A stretch of 40,315 bases of DNA from Bacteroidaceae bacterium (GTDB lineage: Bacteria > Bacteroidota > Bacteroidia > Bacteroidales > Bacteroidaceae), in assembly GCA_017462065.1 (NCBI GenBank), contig JAFTRV010000100.1:1-40315 (forward strand). The letters run 5' to 3'. Under the pieces are notes generated by a model. That model worked only from the letters and a program-made list of their open reading frames with translations. It did not search any database and was not told the DNA's origin. Below, one piece after another: positions 6,585 to 14,159 of the stretch (position 1 is the first letter of the stretch; every line of letters starts with the position of its first letter). The position numbers and the translations under genes are program-made.

Positions 6585-9113
6585 TTATTCATTATTCTGC
6601 GTCTCGTTGTTTTCGTTAGCGCCGGTATTATCCTCTGCGCCCTCAACCGGCAACGCCTCTTCTTCATTCTCACGGCTTACCTTGCATACAGAACCTATGC
6701 AGTCGTTCTTCTTGCCAAGATTGATTATCTTGACGCCCTGCGTAGCACGGCCCTGAACAGGTATCTGGTCTACGGATGTACGTATTGTGATGCCCGACTT
6801 GTTGATTATCATCAGGTCATTCTCGTCGTTCACATCCATTATCGCCACGAGCTTGCCGGTCTTTTCTGTTACCTGAAGCGTCTTGACACCCTTGCAGCCA
6901 CGGCTCACGGTAGGATATTCATCTACTGCCGAACGTTTGCCGACACCCTGCTCCGACAACACGAGGAGGCTATGCTCCGTTTCGTCGTTCTTGGGCAATA
7001 CGACCATGCCTACAACCTCGTCGTCAGCCTCAAGCTCCATGCCCTTGACACCGGTAGCGGTACGTCCCATAGCACGTACTTTGCTTTCGTGGAAGCGTAC
7101 AGCCTTGCCGCCTCTGTTAGCCATGATGATGTCGCTGTCGCCGTCGGTAAGAGCAACAGATATCACGCGGTCATCCTCACGAATGCTGATAGCGATGATA
7201 CCGTTGGCGCGAGGACGTGAATACTGCTCGAGCGATGTCTTCTTAATGATACCGTTCTTGGTACAGAACACAATGTTGTGGCTCTCGATGAAGTTCTTGT
7301 CGGCAAGCGTTGTAACACGTACGAATGCATTGACAGCATCGTCAGCGTCAATGTTGAGCATGTTCTGAATCGCACGGCCCTTAGAATTCTTGTTTCCTTC
7401 GGGAATCTCATATACCTTGAGCCAGTAGCACTTGCCTCTCTGAGTAAAGAACAGCATTGTATTGTGCATGGTGGCAGTATAGATATACTCGATGAAGTCG
7501 CTGTCACGCGTGTCGCTGCCCTTAGAGCCGACGCCGCCTCTGTTCTGGCTGCGGTATTCGGTCAAAGGAGTACGCTTGATGTATCCCAGGTGAGAGATAG
7601 TAATCACCATCTCATCGTCGGCGTAGAAATCTTCGGGGTTGAAGTCGCTCGATGCGCTGTAGTCGATTCTGCAACGACGCTCATCGCCATACTTGTCCTT
7701 AATTTCGTACAACTCGTCCTTGATGACCTTCTTGCAAAGCTCGTCGTCGGTAAGAATTGCGTTGAAATATTCGATTTTACGCATAAGCTCCTCATACTCC
7801 GCATGCAGTTTGTCCTGCTGAATGCCTGTGAGCTGACCGAGACGCATATCGACAATAGCCGTAGCCTGTACCTCGCTCAAGCTGAAACGCTCCATGAGAG
7901 CGGCCTTTGCGTCGGCAGGAGACTTGGCAGCCTTGATAAGGCGTACTACCTCGTCGATGTTGTCCGAGGCAATGATGAGTCCTTCTACGATGTGCGCTCT
8001 CTCTTCGGCCTTGCGAAGGTCGAACTTGGTGCGTCTGATGACAACCTCATGACGATGCTCCACGAAGTTTGCGATGCACTGCTTGAGCGAGAGCAGCTGA
8101 GGACGGCCATGAACAAGAGCGATACAGTTCACGCTGAACGATGTCTGCAACGAACTCATCTTGTAGAGCTTGTTGAGGATGACATTTGCGTTAGCGTCAC
8201 GCTTTACGTCAATCACGATACGCATACCCGACTGGTCAGACTCGTCGTTTATATTCGAAATGCCCTCAATCTTCTTCTCATTGACCATTGAGGCGATATC
8301 CTTGATAAGCTCCTCCTTGTTTACGTTGTAAGGTATCGCAGTCACTACAATCTTCTCGTGAGTGCCCGATTCAATCTCAGCCACCGCGCGCATTATCACA
8401 CGGCCGCGGCCGGTCTCGTAGGCCTCTCGAACGCCGTTAAGCCCGAATATGTCACAGCCTGTAGGGAAGTCTGGGGCCTTTACATGCTCCATAAGCCCGT
8501 CAGTGTCGATATCGGGGTTGTCGATGTAGGCCACGCAAGCGTCAAGCACCTCGCTGAGGTTGTGCGTGGGGATATTCGTCGCCATACCTACCGCAATACC
8601 CGACGAGCCGTTCACAAGAAGGTTAGGGATACGTGTAGGCATTACCGTAGGCTCTACAGTCTCGTTGTCATAGTTAGGCATGAAATCCACAGTGTCCTTG
8701 TAAAGGTCCTGTGCCATGTCCTCGCCAATCTTGTGCAGACGCGCCTCGGTATAACGCATCGCAGCAGGCGAGTCGCCGTCAATAGAGCCGAAGTTGCCAT
8801 GACCGTCGATAAGCGGGTAACGCATTACCCACGACTGCGCCATACGCACAAGCGCTCCGTAAACCGAAGAGTCACCATGAGGGTGATACTTACCGAGTAC
8901 GTCACCGACCGTACGAGCCGATTTCTTGTATGCCTTGTCCGAAGTATTGCCGAGTTCCATCATGCCATAAAGAATACGGCGGTGAACAGGCTTCAGACCA
9001 TCTCTGACATCGGGTAAGGCACGAGCCACAATTACCGACATAGAGTAGTCAATGTAAGACGATCTCATCTCCTCTTCGACATTGACTTTAATAATTCTGT
9101 CGTTCTCAATCAT
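6585..9113 (-). CDS. gyrA: DNA gyrase subunit A
   Basis: Breakage-reunion subunit of gyrase, which with GyrB introduces negative supercoils. The N-terminus has [20 protein letters not shown] and the quinolone-resistance region [19 protein letters not shown] (Ser82 corresponds to E. coli Ser83). The catalytic tyrosine is Tyr121 in AAMRYTE. The GyrA box reads QNRGGVG, and six beta-pinwheel blades follow (for example [19 protein letters not shown] and [10 protein letters not shown]). At 842 aa it is near the usual length and ends in a short acidic tail, [20 protein letters not shown]. Gly86 stands where E. coli has Asp87. The expected GyrB partner is not in this window. A TPR gene follows 23 nt downstream. 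Confidence 0.98.
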   Translation of the reverse strand: MIENDRIIKVNVEEEMRSSYIDYSMSVIVARALPDVRDGLKPVHRRILYGMMELGNTSDKAYKKSARTVGDVLGKYHPHGDSSVYGALVRMAQSWVMRYPLIDGHGNFGSIDGDSPAAMRYTEARLHKIGEDMAQDLYKDTVDFMPNYDNETVEPTVMPTRIPNLLVNGSSGIAVGMATNIPTHNLSEVLDACVAYIDNPDIDTDGLMEHVKAPDFPTGCDIFGLNGVREAYETGRGRVIMRAVAEIESGTHEKIVVTAIPYNVNKEELIKDIASMVNEKKIEGISNINDESDQSGMRIVIDVKRDANANVILNKLYKMSSLQTSFSVNCIALVHGRPQLLSLKQCIANFVEHRHEVVIRRTKFDLRKAEERAHIVEGLIIASDNIDEVVRLIKAAKSPADAKAALMERFSLSEVQATAIVDMRLGQLTGIQQDKLHAEYEELMRKIEYFNAILTDDELCKKVIKDELYEIKDKYGDERRCRIDYSASSDFNPEDFYADDEMVITISHLGYIKRTPLTEYRSQNRGGVGSKGSDTRDSDFIEYIYTATMHNTMLFFTQRGKCYWLKVYEIPEGNKNSKGRAIQNMLNIDADDAVNAFVRVTTLADKNFIESHNIVFCTKNGIIKKTSLEQYSRPRANGIIAISIREDDRVISVALTDGDSDIIMANRGGKAVRFHESKVRAMGRTATGVKGMELEADDEVVGMVVLPKNDETEHSLLVLSEQGVGKRSAVDEYPTVSRGCKGVKTLQVTEKTGKLVAIMDVNDENDLMIINKSGITIRTSVDQIPVQGRATQGVKIINLGKKNDCIGSVCKVSRENEEEALPVEGAEDNTGANENNETQNNE

Positions 9114-9186
9114 TTATTCAGTATTATAAAATTAATGTTATTTATCTTGTGTCTTTATATTATACCTTATTTAATATATGACTATG

Positions 9187-9217
9187 CTAAATTACTGAAT
9201 TTTATCGAAACCGGCAA
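9187..9217 (-). promoter_or_regulatory. Putative gyrA promoter (one mismatch)
   Basis: On the minus strand, TTG (9217-9215), 20 nt, then TAATTTAG (9194-9187). This differs from TAnnTTTG at one position. It would give a leader of about 70 nt. Confidence 0.35.
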
Positions 9218-9244
9218 GATTTTTAAACATTATTAAGCCCGCAG

Positions 9245-9302
9245 AAGGGCATTTATCGCCATTTTAAGAGCAAAACGGCTGAAAACGGGTTTAAATGCCC
9301 TT
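9245..9302. other. Long imperfect hairpin between the P5-like gene and gyrA
   Basis: AAGGGCATTTA (9245-9255) pairs perfectly with TAAATGCCCTT (9292-9302). Inside, GCC-A-TTTT pairs with AAAA-C-GGC except for one A/C mismatch. It begins 11 nt beyond the stop of the P5-like gene, so it may act as its terminator, though no U-run follows. It lies upstream of the putative gyrA promoter. Confidence 0.45.
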
Positions 9303-9312
9303 TAACGGATCC

Positions 9313-9720
9313 TCATGCAAGCGACGCCTGCCAGCCCTTATGCACATCGTCCATGACAGCCGGCACGCCGTTTTCCATAAGCGACATTGCCGCGACAATA
9401 GCGCACATGACATCTTTGTTGTGAATGTCCGGCATGTCGTCCGCTTTCAGGCCCGTCTTCTTCTCTACAAGCGCGAGGTATGCGTCGCTGTCGTTCTCGA
9501 CGGGCGGAGCCCAACGGTATATCCAACTCCTTAGCGTCCTGAGCTTGTGCTTGGCAAAATAATTACGCAGTGTAATGAACGCAGCCCTGTACCCCCAGCT
9601 GCATTCTGTGAACTGAAAGAAGCTTTTGTCAGTTTGTTTGCCCGCCAAGCCCTTCCATTTTGTATTGTTCCGTCTGATATTCAACGGATTGCAGTTTCTT
9701 AAGCCTCTTGAGATTTCCAT
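9313..9720 (-). CDS. Phage structural protein P5-like / lytic-enzyme-related protein
   Basis: 135 aa from the chosen start (MEISRGLRNCNPLNIRRNN). The pattern RGLRNCNPLNIRR, KWKGLAG, SFFQF, WGYRAAFITLRNY, WAPPVENDSDAYLALV matches a family usually annotated in Bacteroidales as structural protein P5. From memory it is related to phage proteins with a muramidase- or transglycosylase-like fold. The start at 9720 is preferred over 9771 because a TAnnTTTG element (9737-9730) lies inside the longer frame. There is no signal peptide. It stands alone between gyrA and trmD with no other phage genes, so it is either a domesticated phage gene or a prophage remnant. Confidence 0.72.
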   Translation of the reverse strand: MEISRGLRNCNPLNIRRNNTKWKGLAGKQTDKSFFQFTECSWGYRAAFITLRNYFAKHKLRTLRSWIYRWAPPVENDSDAYLALVEKKTGLKADDMPDIHNKDVMCAIVAAMSLMENGVPAVMDDVHKGWQASLA

Positions 9721-9729
9721 TTTTTGCTG

Positions 9730-9737
9730 CAAATGTA
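9730..9737 (-). promoter_or_regulatory. TAnnTTTG element for the P5-like gene
   Basis: TACATTTG on the minus strand ends 9 nt before the ATG at 9720, implying a very short leader. It decides the start codon. Confidence 0.5.
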
Positions 9738-9818
9738 GAACAGTACGGAAAAATCGAGTTGTCGGACACACACGAAGACTTTATTGCGAAATGCTGAGCT
9801 GCTATAAAATAAATTCGT

Positions 9819-9826
9819 TATCTTCG
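9819..9826 (+). promoter_or_regulatory. -7 element of trmD (TATCTTCG)
   Basis: TATCTTCG is the frequent TTCG variant of TAnnTTTG and lies 34 nt before the trmD ATG. The same octamer occurs before pyrK and the CBM9-like gene. Confidence 0.5.
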
Positions 9827-9860
9827 CAGAAAATTTACCAATATACACAAAACAGGAAAC

Positions 9861-10535
9861 ATGCGTGTAGATATAATAACAACCTTCCCCGAGATGATGG
9901 AGAGCTTCTTCAATTCATCAATTATGGGCAGAGCACAGCGTAACGGCTATGCCGAAATTTGTTTACATAATTTACGAGATTATACAACTGACAAACACCG
10001 CAAGACCGACGACTACCCCTTTGGAGGCTGTGCAGGACTTGTTATGAAGATTGAGCCAATTGACAACTGTATAAAGCATCTGAAGTCGCAAAGAGAGTAC
10101 GACGAGGTCATATATACAACCCCTGACGGGCAAGTTTTTGACCAGCCAATGGCTAATTCGCTCTCAATGAAGCAAAATTTGATATTTCTTTGCGGTCATT
10201 ACAAAGGAATTGACCACAGAATTCGTGAGCACTTAATTACTAAGGAGATAAGCATAGGCGACTACGTTTTGACGGGTGGCGAATTGGCTGTTGAGGTAAT
10301 TTGCGATGCGGTCATTCGCCTAATTCCGGGAGTAATTTCAGACGAAACATCGGCTCTGAGCGACTCTTTCCAGGACAATTTGCTTGCAGCTCCCGTTTAC
10401 ACCCGCCCGGCAGAGTACAACGGCTGGAAGGTACCCGATGTATTATTATCGGGTCACGAGGCGAAGATTCGCCAATGGGAGTTTGAACAATCACTCGAAC
10501 GCACAAAGCTCCTACGTCCCGACCTATTGAAGTAA
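9861..10535 (+). CDS. trmD: tRNA (guanine-37-N1)-methyltransferase
   Basis: SPOUT-class, SAM-dependent enzyme that makes m1G37 next to the anticodon and so prevents +1 frameshifting. Family marks are [40 protein letters not shown], the knot segments [12 protein letters not shown] and [13 protein letters not shown], then RLIPGV and the C-terminal PEYNGW-like block ([18 protein letters not shown]). At 224 aa it is near the usual size. It is not linked to rpsP, rimM or rplS as in many bacteria. It has its own promoter and a perfect bidirectional terminator downstream, so it is probably monocistronic. Confidence 0.97.
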   Translation: MRVDIITTFPEMMESFFNSSIMGRAQRNGYAEICLHNLRDYTTDKHRKTDDYPFGGCAGLVMKIEPIDNCIKHLKSQREYDEVIYTTPDGQVFDQPMANSLSMKQNLIFLCGHYKGIDHRIREHLITKEISIGDYVLTGGELAVEVICDAVIRLIPGVISDETSALSDSFQDNLLAAPVYTRPAEYNGWKVPDVLLSGHEAKIRQWEFEQSLERTKLLRPDLLK

Positions 10536-10575
10536 ATAAAAAATATTTACACAATACATTTGTATATACAATTGT

Positions 10576-10619
10576 AAACATAAAAAACCGACGGTGATTG
10601 CCGTCGGTTTTTTATGTTT
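10576..10619. terminator. Bidirectional intrinsic terminator between trmD and pyrD
   Basis: AAACATAAAAAACCGACGG, the 6-nt loop TGATTG, and the perfect reverse complement (19-bp stem). A/T outer arms supply a U-run on either strand for the two convergent transcripts. Confidence 0.9.
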
Positions 10620-10632
10620 TGCATATTGTTGC

Positions 10633-11544
10633 TTACACCTGCAATGCGCCTATAAGCTCATCTACAGAGCTCATATTATGGCGTACAAGATAATCTTCGA
10701 TATAATCGACAATCTCCCCCGTTACCGCAGGATTCATGAAGTTCGCAGTTCCCACCTCTATTGCGCTCGCTCCTGCAAGCAGGAACTCTATCGCATCGGC
10801 ACCGGTAGTAATGCCGCCAATGCCAACGACCGGTATCTTTACCGCCTTAGCGACCTGCCAAACCATACGCAACGCAATAGGCTTCACCGCAGGGCCGCTC
10901 ATTCCTCCTGTTATCGTAGAAAGCACCGGGCGACGCCTCTCCGAATCGATAGCCATGCCCAAAAGAGTGTTTATCAACGAAACGCTGTCAGCGCCCGCTC
11001 CCTCTACGGCACGCGCAATCTCCGTAATGTCGGTAACATTAGGCGAGAGCTTCACTATAAGCGTCTTTGGATAGGCTTTTCGTACGGCCGCCACCACCTC
11101 GGCAGCCGATGCCGGCTGAACGCCGAACGCCATGCCGCCCTGCTTTACGTTGGGGCATGAAATATTTAGCTCAATCGCCGGTATCTTGTCAAGAGCGGCA
11201 ACCTTTTCGGCACATGCCACATAGTCTTCTATGCAAGCGCCCGAAACGTTCACAATAACGTTGGTGTCCAAATCCTTAAGCTGAGGATATATGTTCTCGG
11301 CAAAATAATCGACACCCTTATTCTGCAAGCCTACAGCATTGAGCATGCCCATAGGAGTCTCAGCGCTGCGAGGATAGGCATTGCCTTCACGATGGTTGAG
11401 CGTAGTGCCCTTTACAATAAAGCCGCCCAACTTGTTCAAATCGACAAAGTCGGCAAATTCAAGGCCGTAGCCGAATGTTCCCGAAGCTGTCAGGACCGGA
11501 TTCTTAAGCTCCAGCCCGCCTATTTTAACATTAGTCTTTACCAT
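10633..11544 (-). CDS. pyrD: Dihydroorotate dehydrogenase B, catalytic subunit
   Basis: Class 1B dihydroorotate dehydrogenase (303 aa), the FMN-containing subunit that oxidises dihydroorotate to orotate in pyrimidine biosynthesis. Visible marks are [13 protein letters not shown], the FMN-site Lys45 in [20 protein letters not shown], the catalytic Cys130 in ELNISCPN, and IPVVGIGGI with [11 protein letters not shown] in the phosphate-binding part of the barrel. It lies directly behind the gene for its electron-transfer partner PyrK. The start codon overlaps the pyrK stop (ATGGTAA; 7-nt overlap), indicating translational coupling. The pair forms the NAD-linked heterotetramer, unlike the membrane quinone-linked class 2 enzyme. 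Confidence 0.96.
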   Translation of the reverse strand: MVKTNVKIGGLELKNPVLTASGTFGYGLEFADFVDLNKLGGFIVKGTTLNHREGNAYPRSAETPMGMLNAVGLQNKGVDYFAENIYPQLKDLDTNVIVNVSGACIEDYVACAEKVAALDKIPAIELNISCPNVKQGGMAFGVQPASAAEVVAAVRKAYPKTLIVKLSPNVTDITEIARAVEGAGADSVSLINTLLGMAIDSERRRPVLSTITGGMSGPAVKPIALRMVWQVAKAVKIPVVGIGGITTGADAIEFLLAGASAIEVGTANFMNPAVTGEIVDYIEDYLVRHNMSSVDELIGALQV

Positions 11545-12305
11545 TTTAGTTCATCTATTGAGAAAACCGGACCATCTGTACAAACACACCTGTGTCCCTC
11601 TTTCGTATCTTCGACACAGCAGAGGCAAGCGCCAAGACCGCACGCCATCTTATTTTCTAAAGACACTTCGCACGCTATAGCCTTTTCACGTGCATAACGT
11701 GCCACGGCAAGCATCATCGGCTTAGGGCCGCATGTGAATATTCCGTCGAACTTTTCATTCAGCACCGAATGGTTGGTGACATAGCCTTTTTCGCCGAGAG
11801 AGCCGTCCTCGGTAGTATATTCGACCCTGCCCAACGCCTCATACGACTCACGCAGGTAAAGGTCTTTTTCCGAGCGGGCTCCAATGAGCAGCACAATATC
11901 GCTCCCATTTCTCTTAAGCTCCTGTGCCAAGTAATACAGCGGCGCAGAGCCTACGCCTCCGCCTACAAGCAAATACTTGCCGCCCGGCTGCTGAGGAAGC
12001 GTAAAGCCGTTGCCCAGAGGCATCAGAGTGTTCAGTTTGTCTCCGGCCTTCAATGAGGCAAGCCAACGGGTGCCGTCGCCTACAACCTGGACAAGAAAAC
12101 CTATTTCATTTTTTTCAGCATCGAAGCTGTGTACCGAAATCGGACGACGCAGGACCACTGTCGGAGTATTGTCAATACGCAGCTCCGCAAACTGTCCGGG
12201 AAGCGTATCCGGCAGAGGTGTTTCGCTGTGCATCACCAACAGCACGCAGTTGGCGTTCACGCGACGAGCCTCTTTTACAGTCAAGTCTACAAGAACTTTT
12301 TTCAT
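11538..12305 (-). CDS. pyrK: Dihydroorotate dehydrogenase B, electron-transfer subunit
   Basis: 255-aa FAD and [2Fe-2S] protein that passes electrons from PyrD to NAD+. The FAD-binding RRPISVHS is followed by the NAD-binding [13 protein letters not shown] and CGPKPMM. The C-terminal cysteine cluster [11 protein letters not shown] (C-x4-C-x2-C) has a fourth Cys in HRCVC, as in PyrK proteins. It precedes pyrD with a 7-nt overlap. A consensus promoter with both elements lies 35 nt upstream of the start, so pyrK-pyrD is a two-gene operon. Confidence 0.95.
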   Translation of the reverse strand: MKKVLVDLTVKEARRVNANCVLLVMHSETPLPDTLPGQFAELRIDNTPTVVLRRPISVHSFDAEKNEIGFLVQVVGDGTRWLASLKAGDKLNTLMPLGNGFTLPQQPGGKYLLVGGGVGSAPLYYLAQELKRNGSDIVLLIGARSEKDLYLRESYEALGRVEYTTEDGSLGEKGYVTNHSVLNEKFDGIFTCGPKPMMLAVARYAREKAIACEVSLENKMACGLGACLCCVEDTKEGHRCVCTDGPVFSIDELKW

Positions 12306-12339
12306 AGAATATTGTTATAAGCGGTTTGTTCAATTATTG

Positions 12340-12370
12340 CGAAGATACGCAATTTTAATGCAGATACAAA
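12340..12370 (-). promoter_or_regulatory. Promoter of the pyrK-pyrD operon
   Basis: On the minus strand, TTTG (12370-12367), exactly 19 nt, then TATCTTCG (12347-12340). The start codon lies at 12305. Confidence 0.65.
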
Positions 12371-12440
12371 GAGTTAGGAACAATAAATTCATGCATGGTT
12401 AAATTCGCAGGCTTCAATTAATAGAGGATGCCGGGAAATA

Positions 12441-12971
12441 TCATCTTTCGGGAACAAGCACCTCATACGTACCGTCCGTGAAATATATTCTGACCTCCTT
12501 GACCTTTTTCTGCTGCTCTGCAGGCTGCAGAACTACATTATTGCGTGCCTGAGTTGCCTTACGCTGCGTTCTTTCTACCTGAACGGAAGAAGATGGCTGA
12601 GATTTCATACGTGGCTGACGGGCAACCCTGTACTCCTCGTCAAGCACGGGCGATGCCGGCCGCTCGCTTTCCGCAACACCGGGCACAGCCATTTCCGCTT
12701 CATCAAAAAGGTTGTTAGAGAGCGAATTCTCGGGCTTTTGCGTGCCCTCGAGCAGCGTAGCGGGCGCCTCGCCCTCACCCATAAGAAGCCACTTCAAGTC
12801 TACGTCAGGGAAAGCGTTGTATATCTTTGTCATAACCTCGAGGCTCGGCTTGTTTCGGCCGCTGATGATATGCGAAACCGACGCACGTTGTATTCCGGTA
12901 CGGTCTGCAAATTGCGATGATGTCAAATTATAACATTTCATCAATAATTCTATTCTCTCACGCTCGTTCAT
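12441..12971 (-). CDS. XRE-type helix-turn-helix transcriptional regulator
   Basis: 176 aa. Residues 5-60 form a Cro/CI-type HTH domain (ERIELLMKCYNLTSSQFADR, TGIQRASVSHIISGRNKPSL), with SSQFADRTG and RASVSHIIS as the two central helices. A low-complexity middle rich in Ser, Pro, Glu and Gln (about 70-150) leads to a short conserved-looking end, KVKEVRIYFTDGTYEVLVPE. I recall proteins of this plan (HTH, linker, short beta end) as common in Bacteroidales, with unknown targets. It has its own consensus promoter. An imperfect palindrome lies between promoter and start, which suggests autoregulation. The transcript may run on toward pyrK, but a separate pyrK promoter follows. Confidence 0.82.
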   Translation of the reverse strand: MNERERIELLMKCYNLTSSQFADRTGIQRASVSHIISGRNKPSLEVMTKIYNAFPDVDLKWLLMGEGEAPATLLEGTQKPENSLSNNLFDEAEMAVPGVAESERPASPVLDEEYRVARQPRMKSQPSSSVQVERTQRKATQARNNVVLQPAEQQKKVKEVRIYFTDGTYEVLVPER

Positions 12972-12985
12972 GAATATGCAGTTTT

Positions 12986-13007
12986 TGTAAATTACAATTG
13001 TTTTACA
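12986..13007. promoter_or_regulatory. Imperfect palindrome, candidate autoregulatory operator
   Basis: TGTAAA and TTTACA flank a 10-nt centre that contains the perfect 8-bp palindrome ACAATTGT. It lies just downstream of the regulator's -7 element (13020-13027) and before its start codon, where a bound repressor could block transcription. Function is inferred from position only. Confidence 0.35.
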
Positions 13008-13019
13008 TTGTTAGCTTTA

Positions 13020-13050
13020 CAAAGATAATCACAAAAAATTATATATACAA
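13020..13050 (-). promoter_or_regulatory. Promoter of the HTH regulator gene
   Basis: On the minus strand, TTG (13050-13048), 20 nt, then TATCTTTG (13027-13020), a full match to the -7 consensus. The leader is about 45 nt. Confidence 0.55.
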
Positions 13051-13819
13051 CATTATTCACTACAACATAAGCAAGCGACAAAACATCATTATTTACATTT
13101 GTATAAAATCGCATTTTGACAAAACTTACACTAAAGAGGAACAGATATGCACAACAGTGTCAATAGTGTTGAAACCACGCACAGAAGGCATCGCATATAT
13201 AAATTACATCATATTTTTTTATTAAAGTATTGGTATTTACCTTGTTATTATGAAAAACAAGTCGTAAATATGCATAAATTCACTCAGGAGATTACATCCG
13301 CCGCCAAACACATTAAACAACAACACAAATAAAATAGTATTTATTTATTGGTTTTCAACAACTTAAAGACAAATATTTAAAACGCATATTTTATGCATAT
13401 CACAATTTTCCGTTATGAACAACAGCTTGTTGAAAACAGATGCCGGTGGGGAGCAAGGTGCTACCCTGTCAAAAACAATTGTAAAAACATCTGTATACAA
13501 CCAAACGTTGCATAAAGATATTTATAACAAATAAACAATTCTATAAACATAAAACAAGATATAGTTTACATTTATAAAGCAATGAAATTAAAAAAATGTA
13601 TGAATATTTATTACTTATTGAGGACGACAGGATTAAAAAGCATGCAGAATGCCCTGCTTTTTAAAAATCCCATACAAAATACAGGATTTTGAGTTTTATT
13701 GAATTCTCAGCGGGTTAAAAATACTGCAACCAATTGAGATATAGCGATTTACATCGATTATTGTTGTATAAAGGAACTGCTATTCCGGGATTTATTAAAG
13801 AAGTAGCTGCTTTTCCGTT

Positions 13820-14159
13820 CATCGTTAATCGTTAAACGTTATTGGTCCGACACACCGGTCTGCCCTAAAGTCGTTAATCGTTAAACGTTAAACGTTAAAC
13901 GTTATACATGGAGATCCAATGCCTACTGCGAAACAGCTTTCGCTCGCAGTGAAAGCTCAAGTAAACTTGGCTTTCGCTTGCTTACTCGCTGAGGGTCATT
14001 CATAGCCCTGTCATTTTGAACGAAGTGAAAAATCTCTCCCATCGCAAACCGCACGTCTCGTTCCTCATTATACGTTTAAGGGCGAACACATCGGTTCGCC
14101 CTTACAGTCGTTTCTCGTTAATCGTGTCTCGTTAAACGTTAATCGTTAAACATTCATCG
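13820..14159. repeat. Composite intergenic repeat element, copy A
   Basis: Stacks of CGTTAATCGTTAAACGTT-like repeats at 13825-13905 and 14104-14158 border the element. Between them are a 72-bp core (13920-13991), a GTCATTTTGAACGAAGTGAAAAATCTC-like segment described here only by position (14010-14038), and a 10-bp hairpin with arms AAGGGCGAAC/GTTCGCCCTT (14078-14103). The right stack abuts the stop codon of the M6 protease. The 72-bp core recurs inverted at 21194-21265 with one mismatch. Confidence 0.85.

Larger units (their letters stand above)
12972..14159. other. 1.2-kb gene-free AT-rich region with an intergenic repeat element
   Basis: The left part (12972-13800) is strongly AT-rich. It holds the HTH promoter and an isolated plus-strand TACATTTG at 13094-13101. 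There is a short GC-richer hairpin-forming patch near 13442-13475 and a hairpin with arms AAAAAGCA/TGCTTTTT at 13635-13662. A 61-codon frame from ATG 13147 follows the isolated promoter motif, but its composition is unconvincing. The right part (13820-14160) is a composite repeat described separately. I found no tRNA, rRNA or recognisable riboswitch. Confidence 0.55.

Noticed and set aside
7278..8291. 337-codon plus-strand frame inside gyrA
   Set aside because: It is antisense to clearly conserved GyrA sequence and has no family resemblance. It is a shadow frame.
7000..8900. Fluoroquinolone-resistance mutation in GyrA
   Set aside because: Ser82 is wild type, and Gly86 is plausibly the normal residue in this group, so resistance cannot be claimed.
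8358..9017. 219-codon plus-strand frame inside gyrA
   Set aside because: Antisense shadow of the GyrA N-terminal domain.
13147..13332. 61-aa frame behind an isolated TACATTTG motif
   Set aside because: Weak codon character, no family, no -33 element; the motif is expected by chance in such AT-rich DNA.
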